This document shows, piece by piece, positions 21,550-34,200 of a DNA stretch of 64,000 nt. This stretch comes from Auriscalpium vulgare. Lineage: Eukaryota; Basidiomycota; Agaricomycetes; Russulales; Auriscalpiaceae. Below the pieces are notes generated by a model, which saw only the letters and a program-made list of their open reading frames with translations, did not search any database and was not told the origin of the DNA. The stretch spans positions 124,001 through 188,000 of the forward strand of contig JAHBBC010000017.1 in NCBI GenBank assembly GCA_019915015.1. Direction: 5' to 3'. Positions within the stretch are counted from its first letter, which is position 1. Each line of letters begins with the position of its first letter. The position numbers and the translations under genes were made by a program.

Positions 21550-22530
21550 GACGATTCACGTTGGAGTAGGCTGCAGTATGATGTGATCATTACAGGTATT
21601 GCGAAGTATTTCATACGGTCACTCACCGGCTGACCACCAGCGCAGCGTTGGAGCTGATAGGTTGACACTATGGCGGGCGCAGGGAGTGCGCCGGGGTCGA
21701 GCAGAAGAGCCCACTGCAAAGCCAGGTTGTTGCTTCTGTACCAGGCAATTATTGAACGGAGATCGAGCGATGGAGGCCGAAGCTTCGACGTGCCTGCTTC
21801 GATAACGCGGAGCCTCTCTGGTCCAATTTGAATTCTGCATAATCTCGGTCGACGCTCTTCTGATGCCGTGCAACCGCGTCCAACGAGCTCCAACGTGCCC
21901 ACTTGAAATTCGGTACTTCGATGTCGCGGCTACTCCCCCAGAGCGAAATCGCAAGCTAGGAGGGTCGCTGGGCCTCCAAGTCTGTGAAAATTCGCAGCTA
22001 GACAGCGTCCACGATGGCGAATTGAACGTGGATCAAGGATATTTGGCGACGTCCGAGTCTCGCATAAAGCCCCAAAGATGACCCGACGATGGTCGCTAAA
22101 CAGAGCGGGATCGTCAGTACATATGATTCAGCCCACGATCCGGGACAGCACATACATGCCGGGGAAGGCCGGGAACGATCTGGAATGACTGCGCATCGCT
22201 AACTGCTCCCGGGCATTATTGCATTGTATTGCATCACAAAAGATGTGCACCCGGTCATCTCGGAGAGGCGGCCACTCGCCATCTTTGGCGAAATAGAGGT
22301 TTTTGTGGATGGCGGCGAGGTCCTTCTTCAAGTTCTTGCGGACTGTGACGGTGGTCCTCCACGCGGCCGAGATTGCGGTGGTGTTCAGCAATGCAACATG
22401 GGGCACGACACCCTCGCAAGCCCATGTGCGCACCGCGAGTGCGGTTCGTTGCAAATACCGACAAGATTCCGAGCCAGCCTGAACCCGATGATCGAATAAC
22501 ACAGTCTGCAAACTGAACGATGAATATCAT
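21550..22530 (-). pseudogene. Decayed F-box-like gene fragment A
   Basis: Minus-strand exon pieces are recognisable by their junctions: a donor GTGAGTGACCG near 21617, and further upstream an intron GTATGTGCTG...TACTGAC...TTTAG at about 22158-22096. The exon after that intron reads DHRRVIFGALCE. Matching pieces recur at 25.5-25.7 kb and 26.6-26.8 kb. No frame runs through, and the fragment ends just upstream of the peptidase GATA module. The F-box/LRR family call is by association with the fragments at 24 and 29 kb. Confidence 0.45.
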
Positions 22531-22539
22531 GGCAAGAAA

Positions 22540-23700
22540 AACACTTAGTACTGTAGTGCGCTAACTGTTGATGCGTGGCAGCGGCTGGAGTCATCAGCAG
22601 GAGTTTCTAGGGAAATCATTACCGTCACAAATCCTCGAGACTAGTTTCTGTATCCGCGCAAACACGACGACAGCGAAAGGATGTGGCTGACGGTGCCAAC
22701 AGTGCCTGAATAAACGCTTGGGGATCTTCATAGGCTTATCAAAGTCAACAGCTCCGACTCTTCCTTCTTCCCTCCTCAAGTTGTCGCGTCGCCGCCCCAG
22801 CTGCGCGTAGCAGCGCGTAGCAGCGCGTCCAAAGTCCAGTGTAACGTATTTGCTGGCTCAAGCTCAAGAGCGATGGCGAGATGTCGATATGGCCCCAGGT
22901 CCGTACGGCCGACTGCATCTGCCAGCACACCGCGTTCACAAATCGCTATTCCTTTCAAGCCCGCGTCTCCCCAAAGCCAACCCTATGTCTATATATCCTT
23001 CCATTGTGCCCAAGGAATCCACCTGTCTATGTCGTCGACTCGTCGCCCTAACGCCCCACGTTCTTGACCGCCCCGTCATGCTCTGCGCACGCTAGGATGC
23101 CTCACCCTCACACTAGCCTGCTTCCTTTCTTCATACGCACTCTGGAGAAGCACGCAACAGGTTCAAACATGTTGGTGGTTTTACTTAGAGAGGGTTATGT
23201 TGCCAAGGGATGGAGCCCCAGGTGCGTCGCAGTGCTGCCTCTGCCAGCGTATCGCCACTCACGTATACTTACCCTATATCAGCTTGCTCGCCCGTGGGCC
23301 CTGCCCTGTTCAACGCCTCCACGGTTCATGGCCACGCTGCTCCTGCGCGCCACCGAAGGACCGACTGCCTCGACATATACTCTCAGCCTCTGATGTCTCG
23401 CCATGTACAACATCGAACCCTGCGCCGCCTCCAGGTGCGTGCGTCATGCCCTTCTATCTGCTCCTTAGCGCCAGGCTCCAGCTCCCCGCCATCCACACAC
23501 GCGCCGATCATGCTGCGGCATCGATACCCATGCGCAGACCCGGTGGCTGGTGCTGTACCGTGTTCTCGGAGGAGGAGCTCCCGTCTGTTGTACTTCGTGT
23601 TTATGCATGCACCTATTGAATTCATCCATTTCCATATCCCCCCATTTGGCATTGATATTGCCTGCACAATCGACACGCTCTGGAATAGACCAAAGCGCCA
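22540..23700. other. Region without a supportable gene
   Basis: Plus-strand open stretches near 22.9-23.6 kb include HATGSNMLVVLLREGYVAKG, which loosely resembles a loop of fungal multi-pass membrane proteins, but frames are short and no intron model joins them. It contains a short repeat (gcgcgtagca, three times near 22805). Confidence 0.3.
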
Positions 23701-23709
23701 GGGTAAGTA

Positions 23710-24940
23710 CGGCTAGTCAATCTGGGTGGCAATGCGGATGCTCTCTGAGAACTGATGATTGCGAAATACCGAGAAGTCGCGCACCCCTGGACCGTCTATC
23801 TGCACGGCCTGCGTCGCCTCAAATCTAGTCAATATTGCTCTACAAGCACATTCCACATCTCTTCCAGGGCCGCATAAATTACTGGTTCTGTCGTCGCGGG
23901 AATCACCGTAGATCCACCAGGAGGTGAGCGCGCGCACAACGCGAGCCTTTCCCCCAGGCGGTGCCATCTGAAGTAGCGCAGCGAGTTAGCAGCGAGCGCA
24001 ATGTGCCGCGCGGGAGGCCCCCAAATCGGACGAGGCTCTCAAGCTGCTCCAAGCTCGGAGCAAGGACATTCAAACTTCCCCGGAATCAATTGGAAACGAA
24101 CCATCAGATTCAGGAGTCTCCGTTGCCGACCTTGCGCGGAAGACAGTCGTTCCGTCACTACGTAAGCAGATTCAGTTGGCATTTGTATGCAGGGCATTTA
24201 TGTAATTGGAGATGATATCATTGTCAGGTTCGGAAGAGGGTTGTATACAGTCAACTGGCACCGTACGCGTAATATCCTCTGCGAAAACCTAGTAGGTCGC
24301 CCCCGCCTCCGCAGATCTTCCGCGCATCGTCGACAGCATCTGCCAGATTAGCCCACCTCGCAGTATCGCTGCCGTCAATCTCTCAGCGGATAGCTCGAGG
24401 GTCTTTATGGGCATACAGTACCCATCGGCCAGTGCGGCAGCATTCTCAGATGCTTGACAAACTCGTTCCGCTCGGCGATGACATGTGACAGGCCTAGCGA
24501 CGTCAACGCGGGCGGGGGCATCCAGAATCTCCCGCCATGTCTCCTGGAGCCACGCGTCGACCCCGAGGGCGAGATGGTCAACGTCTGCGTCCCGCACGCC
24601 GCGGGTCCGCACGCCAGAGTTTGGCGGGTCAATACCAACATTAAGGGTGTGCCGAGTTTCCATCTTTGTTGTTGCTGGAGCTTCTGTTGAGGCGCACGGT
24701 CGAGATGTACGCGGTCGACGGTGCGAATCGGGCGTGCCGCGAGAGCCAGGTTGAGATGAGGTCGAAGACCGTCGTGAGATCCTTCCTGGAGCGTGTGGGG
24801 CAATGGGGGAGGATGGCGATCTGTGACGACGCAGGAACGTCAATATGTCTGAGAATGTGAACACAGGGAAGAAGCGGGCCGTCAATGGGGAGGCTGGACA
24901 ACATCGGCAGCAGGACAAAATCTCGCTACGGATTGTCGAA
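23710..24940 (-). pseudogene. Decayed F-box/LRR gene (fragment D)
   Basis: The minus strand carries LRR-type stretches in changing frames: PIDGPLLPCVHILRHIDVPA, LTTVFDLISTWL, then VDAWLQETWREILDAPA, and further downstream LNVLAPSLEQLESLVRFGGL and RGTLRSLLTRC. The first two have close matches in the fragment at 28.3-29.2 kb (GGPLLSFVHILRHIDVPA, WPQETWREILDAPA). In-frame stops (a TAG just after the acceptor near 24945) and frame changes rule out an intact product. Confidence 0.5.
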
Positions 24941-24944
24941 AAAC

Positions 24945-26520
24945 CACGCTGGAGTAGGCTGGAGTATGATGATCACTACAGGTATTGCGAAATATTTCAA
25001 ACAGTCGCTCACCGCACCACCAGCACTGCGTTAGAGCTGTTTATTTGACACCATGGTGGGTGCAGGGAGTGCGCGGGAGTCTAGCGGAGGAACTCACTTC
25101 AAAGCCACGTCCTTACATGTCTACCAGGCAATTATTAAGCTGCCGGTGAGCGTCGAGAGGCCTAACGGAGATACAGCGACGGGGCCGAAGCTTCGACGTG
25201 CCCGATCCTTCGATAACGCGGAGCCCGAGCACCCGGCGGTCGAGTTCTGGATGGATCGTGAAGGGACCTGGGATCGGATATTATTATGTATTATCGAATA
25301 CACTTGATTATTATCTACGATCTCTCTGGTCCGATTCGCCCCTGCAGGATCACTACAGAATCCCGGTCGAAGCTCTTCGATGGCACCTTCCGCTTGACGG
25401 GACCAGCACGCCTCGACCCAGAGCGAGACCCCAAGCTGGGAGGGGGGGCACTCTTCGCTGGGCCTCCACGACTGTTGGCTCTGGCGAAATGAAAGTGGAT
25501 CAAGGGACTTTGGCGACTTCGGTGAGATCTCGCATAGAGCCCCAAAGATGACCCGGCCAGCGTCGCTAACAGAGCAGGTTCGTCAGTAAGATTCCGCCCC
25601 CGATCTGGGAAGCACATACAAAACCCCACACACTGGGGACGATCTGGATAGGTATGCGCGTCACTAACTGCTCCCGGGCAATATTCCATCACTGAAGATG
25701 TGTGCGGGTCGCCGTTCATATCGGACTGGCCGCCACGCGACATTTCTGCGGGCCTCGGAACCCGAGCTTGCGGACTGCAGTCAAAGTATAGCCCGAGATG
25801 GCTGTGGTTTTCAGCAATGCACATGCGCACGACACCTTCGCGAGGCCATGTGCGCACTGCGAGTGCGGTTCGTTGCAGATGCCGCGAGGGTGAAACACCA
25901 CAGCCTTCTGCGAACTGGAGTACTTGATTCGTCTGGATGACGACGGCGGGAACGTTGACGATCGGAATGATTTGTTCGCGGCATGCATGAAATCTGCCGA
26001 CGCACCTCCCGCGCACAGCCTTCTTCTCTCCTCCAAAACAGGAGAGCACAAGCTGCGCAACTCACTTCGGGGCTCGATACGCTCGGAGGGATGCTACAAG
26101 GACTATAATTACTTACTGTAGTTGCGGTTACAAAGGTCGCAAATTATCCACCGCCTCCAGGTGAGAGAACTTGGACTCTGACGCAGTGACGGTGACGTGT
26201 ATCAGCTGTCGGCGTTGACGACTGATTCGACACAGTATTTTCGCGAACATACTGAACGAGTCTGCAGCCGTGATGAGCATTGATCAATGAGACACCAGGC
26301 GCGTGCGTACCTATGTCAAAGTGTTGTCCGTAACGCCGTGTAGCCTCGGGGAGGCGCGTAGAAGAGCTTCCCCGCACGCCTTTGTAAGATGTCATATCTT
26401 GCAGGATCCTGGTCGACGCTCTTCTGCTTCTGATATTGTGCAGTCCAACGAGGAGGGTCCTGCGGTGTCGACTTTCCACTTGACGGCGCCTTGGCCCCAC
26501 AGTGATCATGAGAGCGAAAG
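24945..26520 (-). pseudogene. Decayed F-box-like gene fragment B (first tandem unit)
   Basis: The downstream part (24950-25200) resembles 21560-21800, including the donor GTGAGCGACTG near 25018. The middle keeps the intron GTATGTGCTTCC...TTACTGACG...CTGTTAG at about 25625-25564 followed by AGRVIFGALCE. The upstream part (26140-26520) matches 27290-27600. Frames are broken. It forms a diverged tandem pair with 26560-27600. Confidence 0.45.
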
Positions 26521-26559
26521 CTAGGAGGTGAGATCAGGGGTGAAATCGTCGCTCCGCTT

Positions 26560-27600
26560 CTGGGAAATTCCGCAGCTAGACATCATTGAATTGAGATTGG
26601 ATCAAGCGACTTCCGAGCCGATGAGATCTAGCAGAGCCCAAAGATGACCCGGTCAGCGTCGCTAACAGTCAGTGAGATTCAGCCCCCCCCCACCCGGGAA
26701 ACACATACCAAACCCTACATGCCGGAGACGATCTGGAATTGTATGCGCGTCACCTGTGCAATATCTCACATCAGCGAGTCGCCAGAGGCGGCCGCGCGAC
26801 GTTGTTTTTGGGCAGCAGATAGCTTCCGTGGCTGACCTTGGCACCGAAGATAGTCGTTCTGTTATAGACAACAGAGTGTCTCGTGGACGCCTCGGCTCCG
26901 AGCGCAGGAACCTGCAGGCTGCGGTCCAAGTATGTATGGCTCCACGCGGCCGACATGACAGTGGTGTTCAGCAAAGCCCATGCGGCACAACACCTTCGCG
27001 AGCCCATCCATGTGCGCGCTGCGAGTGCGGTTCACTGCGTATCCCGAAAAGACTCCGAGCCTGAACCCGGTCGAAAACCAGTCTACGAACTGGAGTGCTC
27101 GCTTCGTCCTGATGACGACGGCGTGCACGTCGCAAAGGTTGATCAGAATAATTCATTCGCGGCATACATAAAATCGGCCGACGCACCTCCCGTCTGTTGC
27201 GCAGCCTTCTTGGTCTTCGTCTCGCCGCCAAAACGGGAGGATACGGCCCCACTGAAAAGCTAGATTAGCGAGGAGTGATACCACAAGAAATATTTACTCA
27301 CTGTACTCGAGGTGGCACTTCATCCACTGCCTCCAAGCAAGAGAGCACCATGCGACATAGAGTCTGACCGTAACGTGTATCAGCTGTCGGCGTTGACACC
27401 GACTCGACACAATATTTTCGCGAAGATACTGAACAGAGAGCCGTGCGCGATGAGTGTGCTGATCGATGAGACACCAGGCGCGTGCGTACCGATGCTGTCT
27501 GTTGCGCCGTGTGGGCTCGGGGAGGCGCAAATTAGAGCTTCCCCACGCACCCTTGTGAGAATATCACATCTGGCATCCACGATGGTAGGGGCGGTACTGA
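26560..27600 (-). pseudogene. Decayed F-box-like gene fragment C (second tandem unit)
   Basis: It repeats the order of features in 25560-26520: the same intron (GTATGTGTTTCCC...CACTGACTGTTAG), now followed by an early stop, the block around 26990-27120 (equivalent to 25830-25935), and the block 27330-27590 (equivalent to 26155-26420), which includes the shared 21-base sequence gacaccaggcgcgtgcgtac plus c. It is more decayed than unit B. Confidence 0.45.
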
Positions 27601-28289
27601 GATCATTCCCGGAACTTTCAAGAGGCGCAGCTCTGCGGGTAGCGATGACGGTATATCAAAATGAGCGGAGGCCCAGTCACGTCATTCTCAGGCAAGAGAC
27701 ATTCAGAGGCTAAGTTGTGAAGGTGAAGGGCATCTTGAGCAGAGAGAGAGAGCGAGAAGTGTTAGATTACTGTGGGAGTGTACAAGAAAACGCGACTGCG
27801 TACCGTTCTGCACCTAGATCGACCGTGACCGCTACGGTCCTAGTGTAAGAAGCCCTCTGCTACGCCACATTGAGCTCAATAGCTTGTCCATCAGCGATGT
27901 ATCCATCCAGATGGTGCATATGTCGAGGGGCAGTTGAGGCCGAGTGCGCGTGCCAGCGGGAACGTCCGACCTCAGGCCTCAGACCTGGATTCGCTGGCGG
28001 ACGTTCCTAGGCGAAGCATTGCCGTTGTGATCCAATAAAAACGGCGTTTTCTCAATATTCGTTGGGGGTTTGTGGCATTGTGCGGATTCAGAAAGCGATA
28101 CAGCGAATTGAAGGTTGCAGACTCAAGTGGCGTCGCGGTTTGAGGATCTTATCTTATCGACGCAGCCTCGATGACTCATCGCCTGAAGGTCTGGACCTCC
28201 TCGTCACTGTGCGCTCGCCCTCACGCAGTATTGAAGGGCAATTAATTGAAGACGAGATGTCAGGTTCGGAAGAAGAGTACTTGATACAA
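27601..28289. other. Spacer with an inverted repeat
   Basis: No gene is seen. 27959-27968 (ggaacgtccg) and 27998-28007 (cggacgttcc) form a perfect 10-bp inverted repeat with a 29-nt loop. No flanking duplication is apparent. Confidence 0.4.
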
Positions 28290-29220
28290 GTCAACTATAT
28301 TAGTATCCGGAATTCTATTTGGTCTCCTAGGCACTCTTTCCGCGTATCGTTGACAGCACCATGCTTCCACCCTAGTCCACCGTCTCCGTCGTAAATATCA
28401 GCGTACAGCTCGAAGATCTGGCAGTATTCGATCCGCTCGGCGGTGACAGGCAGAGCGATGGGTGCGGGCGGGCGCTGCAGAGCCGCGCCGACTCTCTGCG
28501 GCTCACACATGCCCCAGTATCGCAGGAGCCCGAGGCCCGGCCCGGCGCGAAACGCGAGCACGCCGGTGGCGGCGGGGGCATCCAGAATCTCCCGCCATGT
28601 CTCCTGGGGCCACACGTCGCTCACAAGAGCGAGCTGGGTGAGGTATGGCGACGCGCAGACGCCGTAGCACGCCTCAGCCATCCCGCTGTCCTGCCACGAG
28701 AGAGCCTGAGGCGTCAATGTCCGCTGGAGAGAAATGGTCACGACTGCGTCTTGCACGCGAGTCCGCACGCCAGAGTTTGGGGCTCAATATCGACAACAAG
28801 GGTGTGCCAAGCCCTCCATCTTGACGTACTTGTTGTTGCTGGAGCTTCCGTTGAGGCGCACAGTCGATATGTACGCGGCCGTTGGTGTGAATGGGGCGCG
28901 CTGCGAATGCCCAGGTTGGAATGAGGTCGAAGACCGTCGTGAGATTCTCCTGGGGGATGGCGATCTGTGACGACGCAGGAACGTCAATATGTCTTAGAAT
29001 GTGAACAAAGGAGAGAAGCGGGCCGCCAAAGGTGACGCCAGACAGCATCGGCAGCAAGACGACTGTTCGCTCCGAATTCTGGGAAAGGAAGTCAGCGGGC
29101 GGCAAGCCTTCGCACCAAGAGAGCTTCTGCAGAGCTGTCATCCTATCGAGGCACGCGAGAACGTCCTTGAGATAGGATGGTGAGGAGCATTTGACATACG
29201 TGCAATTGTTATCCAAGACG
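28290..29220 (-). pseudogene. Decayed F-box/LRR gene fragment E
   Basis: The longest readable stretch on the minus strand contains LKDVLACLDRMTALQKLSWC, ERTVVLLPMLSGVTFGGPLL, SFVHILRHIDVPASSQIAI and LTTVFDLIPTWAFAARPIH, then after a frame change WPQETWREILDAPA, typical of Agaricomycete F-box/LRR proteins. It is the better-preserved sister of fragment D (23710-24940). No F-box or start codon can be joined to it upstream. Confidence 0.5.
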
Positions 29221-31299
29221 ACTGTATGATCGAGGGACCTCCATGGAATAAGAGTGAAGATGTGTGATCAAAAGCAACGCAGCTTCGGTGCGCGACCACG
29301 AAGGAAGTCTGTGGGATATGCCGGATATGCCAAGTCTGCTTCGGCTCCTGCTTCACAGTATCGGACATCCACTGCGGACGGCGGTTGATGCAGAGAAGCC
29401 TAGTGCGGTGGATGTCGGAATGGAGGCGGGAATGCTTCGTTGAGGTACGTGTCAACGTCAGTCCATAAGTAGGGCCGGACATGTCAGGCAGCCATTGCAC
29501 CAGCGCTGGCAGACATGTGTGGCACGGATCCAGGCCAAGGGCACCGCGAGAAAAGTACATCCCCGTCGACAGGCTTCGATGTGATGAGCAAAGAAAAGAT
29601 GTTGGCGATGGTTTCAGCTGGGCGACGAACCGCTCCGACTCGGGGAAGTTCCGGCTGGGGCACACGATTTTGGAGTGGCGCAGCATGGCGTCTTCCTCCC
29701 GTTCAAAGCGGGATGATATGTCAGAGCGGGTCGTAGCACTACATTTGAGAATGAGGTGGTGGGTTGGGGGATCCCCAGTCGAGTTGTTATAGTCGCATTG
29801 TCCCAGAAAGTGACGGCCCTAGTACTTAGTAGTGATTCCCTAGCAGAGGGCCTACTTGCATTGAAACATTGAAAGGGGTGAAGACGCACTCTGGGACGTT
29901 AGCTGAGGCCACATCGTTCGCCATGACCAATATTTGCAGCCTCAACAATGAACGCAAGAGGCTAGAGCAGATGGAGAAAATATGACGGCCAGCGCGGTCG
30001 CGTTTCCCACGGCTCTGCTCAACGAGGCACGGTAAGGAGCAGGTGAGACGGAGTAGAGGGACACGTAGGACATGCCAGAAATGCAGAGTGACAGGCAGAA
30101 GGCGCGTTGACGACACTGACATGGCTGGTCAAACAACTTGAAAGACGCAAGCACATTGCAAGCACACGATCTTGTGCAGTTCTAGATTAGCCGGTGCTGG
30201 CCTTGTAGATATTACCATAGCTCTTAGATTAGATCTCCGATCTACAAGAGACGAAGAATGCCACACGGCGTCGGAAGTCGGATCTCGCAGAGACACCCTT
30301 ACGGAAAGACATTGCACCTTGTCAACTCAGTTGCGACTCGGACTACCGTGACATGGCATTGATTGCCCCTCGTTACCGCGTCGGCTCCCCAGAATTTCCA
30401 AAGACGCTTAGATATTTGGCACTCTTAGTTTGGGGTACGACAGCGGCCGCACTACCTTACATATCACGCGCGGACAGCCCCGCTACGCTAGCACCCACCT
30501 GCCTCTGCGTATGCCTGTCCAACATACCCAATAATTGCGAGTGGACATCTATTCGCATTCGCAGCCGAACGCCCCTCTTCGTGAGGGCGAGTGATTAGAT
30601 TGGTGCAGGACGGTACTCAAAGAAAGCGCGCCCAAACTGCGCCCTCGACGACTCTCGTAGCTCGCCACGATCGGGCCGCACTGGGACAAGGATGAATGGA
30701 AGGATATGTGGCGGCGACCGACGAGTGGGCATATCATGAACAGGAGTCAGTCCAGGTCGGCGTGGCCCGGGGGCTGATCAGGCGGCCCCCACCTGGTGCT
30801 ATCGGTCAGCCGAAATATCATTGCAATCAGACGCATGATTAGCGTTCCACGTCCGCGCTAGCAACGACGTAGGAGAAGTTGATGCCAGTGGGGATCGCAC
30901 ATCGCCGACAGTGACACGGTCGGCGCTCCACGAGGCACGTACCGAGCGGAGCGGGCGCGTCTGCCTGTCCGCGACGCAAGCGCGAGCGCACCGCCCATCT
31001 GGCCGCCATGGCACCGGATCACATCCGTTCAGAGACGGGCAGGTGCCTGAGAGAACCGCCTGGTCAGCAACACTGGGGAGTGCTCCGAAATTCACCTGAC
31101 AATCGATGCGTGCCCTCAGCTCCATTAGAAATGTAGAGCGAGGCAAAGAAGGAGCGGCGACGTGCGGCGAGATTAAGGACGCTCTTTCCTTCAGGGGTTG
31201 CTGGCAGCACGTATTTCATCTGGAGAGGCGCCTGTACCTCGCCTGGCCAATCCAATCCAAGATCCATTAAACCAAAGATGTCACATGAAAAGTACAGCG
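29221..31299. other. Region without a supportable gene
   Basis: Minus-strand frames at 29.1-29.9 kb may belong to the upstream part of fragment E, but I cannot join them. Nothing else is supported up to the stop codon of the BRCT gene at 31300. Confidence 0.35.
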
Positions 31300-34200
31300 C
31301 TATCGCACGACGCGATGTGCCGGGACGTCCCAGCGGATGCTCTGCGTGAGAGCAGCGTTTAGCAGTAGCTCCTGCGTGTAGATCGGGTGTTGCGCCTGCG
31401 CGAGCGGCCGCCAAACCGGCGCGTCCTCCGGACACGACACAACGTAATGCTTCTCCTTCCCAGCGAAAATCCGCGTCGTCGGGTTTTGCGTGCGAACCTG
31501 CCGCCGCGCAGCGTGAGCAGAAGGAAGGAGCGAGAAATAAGGAGCTGACCTGGCCCCCGTGCGCAGCGACTACGTTCTTGAGCAGCTTCTTGTCGACGGG
31601 CACCTTGTTGGTGACGTAAAACACCATGCCCGCAAAGAGACGGCCCTCGTGGGATTTGGCGCGCGCGAGGGCGTCGGTCAGTTTGAAGTCGTACTTGCGC
31701 TCGTTTTCGGCATCATGCAAGCGGTACTTGTCTGGCGCTAATGTCATCGGTTGAGCAGCACATCTCCGCCAGGACGAGAGGGCAACGCACGTAGCAATTT
31801 CTTCGCAGCGGCTGACGCTGTTGCCCATTTTTCCGTGACAATGTGCGGTGCCACCGCCATCGCGCACAGAAATTTCTCGGTACGGACGACATTATTGACG
31901 ATCAGATACGTGCACTCATTCGCCTTGACCGCAGTCTTGGCGCCTAACTTCGTGAGAGCCTGCCATCAAGTACATTGGTGATCGGCACGTATCGCAAAGA
32001 AATGGGGGCTTGCCTTCGTTATATCGTCGCTGAGAGCGACCTGAGTGGTCAAGAACCTCACAGGCTGATCCCTGCTGGAAATTACACGCGCCGGGCGATC
32101 AGTGCGCCGGAGCGAAACGAGGCGGAGATACATACCTGCTCGAATCATCGGTCTCCACCTGCGCAACGGTCTTCTTCCGGCGCGCAGACGGTCCCGGAGC
32201 CTCCTCCTCTGCGTCGTCGTCGGCGGGGGCGTTCGCCTTGCCCTTGCCCTTCCCCTGGCTAACCCGCCTCTTCTTCGCATCACGGGCGTCGTTTTCCTCC
32301 TCCTCGAGCTCGCCATCGTCCGCGCGCGCAGATGACCGCCTCTTCTTCGTAGCGACCTCCTTCTCCCGCGTCTTTGCCTTGCCTGTGTCCGACGGGCCGG
32401 GATCCCGTATGCTGCCCTTGCGCATCTCCTTCGCGAAGCTGAGCAGGTCCGGCATGAGCACGTCGTGCAGTTTTTGCGTCGCCTTATTGGCCGCCGACCG
32501 CCGCGCCGTCTTGCGGACGGACGCCGGCACCTCCATCTCGTGCTCGACGTCGACGCTCGAGTCCGCCACAGATAGCGCCGGCGGGTGGCGCGGCGGGGCC
32601 CTGCGCGCGCCACCGGGCGTCTCCTCCACTGCCGAGGTCCCCGCCTTTTTCGCCGCCCCGGATTTGCTGGGCGACGGCGGGCGGGGGCTCGCCAGCGCAG
32701 GGCCCGTGCCCAGCGGCGGCATCACGACCGACAGCGTCCGCCGCGGGGTGGCGGCGGCGGGCGTCGTCTTCGGCACCGGCTTGGACGCCTTGCTCGGCGT
32801 GCTAACAGACTGCCGGGCGGCGCGACTGGCGGGGCCCGCGGTCAGACGGCGCGGCAGAGTCTCCTCGTCGCTGTCCTCGGTGTCGGACGGTGCGAGAGAC
32901 GGAGCGCGCGTCGTGCTCGATTTGGCGGGGGCCTGCCGCCCGACCCGGCTAGACGGGGCAGCCCTGTTGCTGGCCTTGCCTTTAGCGGGTGACACGCTCT
33001 GCGCTGGGGTGTCCTCGTGGTCAGAGGGATCGAGGGCGCGACGCCCTCCCCGGTTGGCCGGGGCCGCCTTCTTTGACGACTTGGCCTTCGTGGGGGAGCT
33101 TCGCGCTCCGTCGTCGTCCGAGTCGGAGTGCTCGAGGGGCCCGTCACGCTTCGCCTTGCCCGCTCGCGTGGACGGTGCCTTCTTGTTCTTGGGCGACTGC
33201 TCCACCGGCGAACCCGCCTCCCCGTCGTCCGAGTCGTCATGCTCGACGCGCTTCGCCTTGCCCGCCCGCGTCGACGGTGCCTTCTTGTTCTTGGGCGACT
33301 GCTCCACCGGTGAACCCGCCTCCATGCCGTCGTCCGAGCCGTCATGCTCGACGCGCTTCGCCTTGCCCGCCCGCGTCGACGGTCCCGCCTTCTTCTTGGG
33401 CGCAGGCGAACCCGTCTCCCCGTCGTCCGAGTCGTCGTGCTCGACGCGCTTCGCCTTGCCCGCCCGCGTCGACGGTGCCTTCTTGTTCTTCGGCGACTGC
33501 TCCACCGGTGAACCCGCCTCCCCGTCGTCCGAGTCGTCATGCTCGACGCGCTTCGCCTTGCCCGCCCGCGTCGACGGTCCCGCCTTCTTGTTCTTCGGCG
33601 ACTGCTCCACCGGCGAACCCGCCTCCCCGTCGTCCTCGCCGTCGTGCTCGACGCGCTTCGCCTTGCCCGCCCGCGTCGCCGGTCCCGCCTTTTTCTTGGG
33701 CGACTGCTCCCCGTCCGGGTCGTCGTGCTCGAGGGGCCCGTCGCGCGTCGCCTTGCCCGCCCGCGTCGACGGTCCCGCCTTTTTCTTGGGCGCAGGCGAA
33801 CCCGTCTCCCCGTCGTCCGAGCCGTCGTGCTCGACGCGCGTCGCCTTGCCCGCCCGCGTCGACGGTCCCGCCTTCTTGTTCTTCGGCGACTGCTCCACCG
33901 GCGAACCCGCCTCCATGCCGTCGTCCTCGCCGTCGTGCTCGACGCGCTTCGCCTTACCCGCACGCATAGTCGGGCCCGCCTTTTTCTTGGGCGCAGGCGA
34001 ACCCGCCTCCCCGTCGTCCTCCCCGTCGTCCGCGACGCGCTCCGCCTCGCCCGCCCGCGCCGCCGGCCCCGCCTTCTCCTCGGGCGCCGCGCCCGACGCC
34101 CCGCCGTCAGACTCAGAGTCGTCGGACAGCTCAATCACGGGCGCGGGGCGTGCTGCTGCGGGATTCCGCCGCGCCGGCGACGCGTCGACGTCCATGGGCT

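Noticed and set aside
22890..23720. Possible multi-pass membrane protein gene (fungal DUF6533-like)
   Set aside because: Only one short stretch resembles such proteins; there are no successive hydrophobic segments and no working exon chain.
33120..34060. Regularly spaced repeats resembling a CRISPR array
   Set aside because: The units are in-frame protein-coding repeats with no unique spacers, in a eukaryotic gene.
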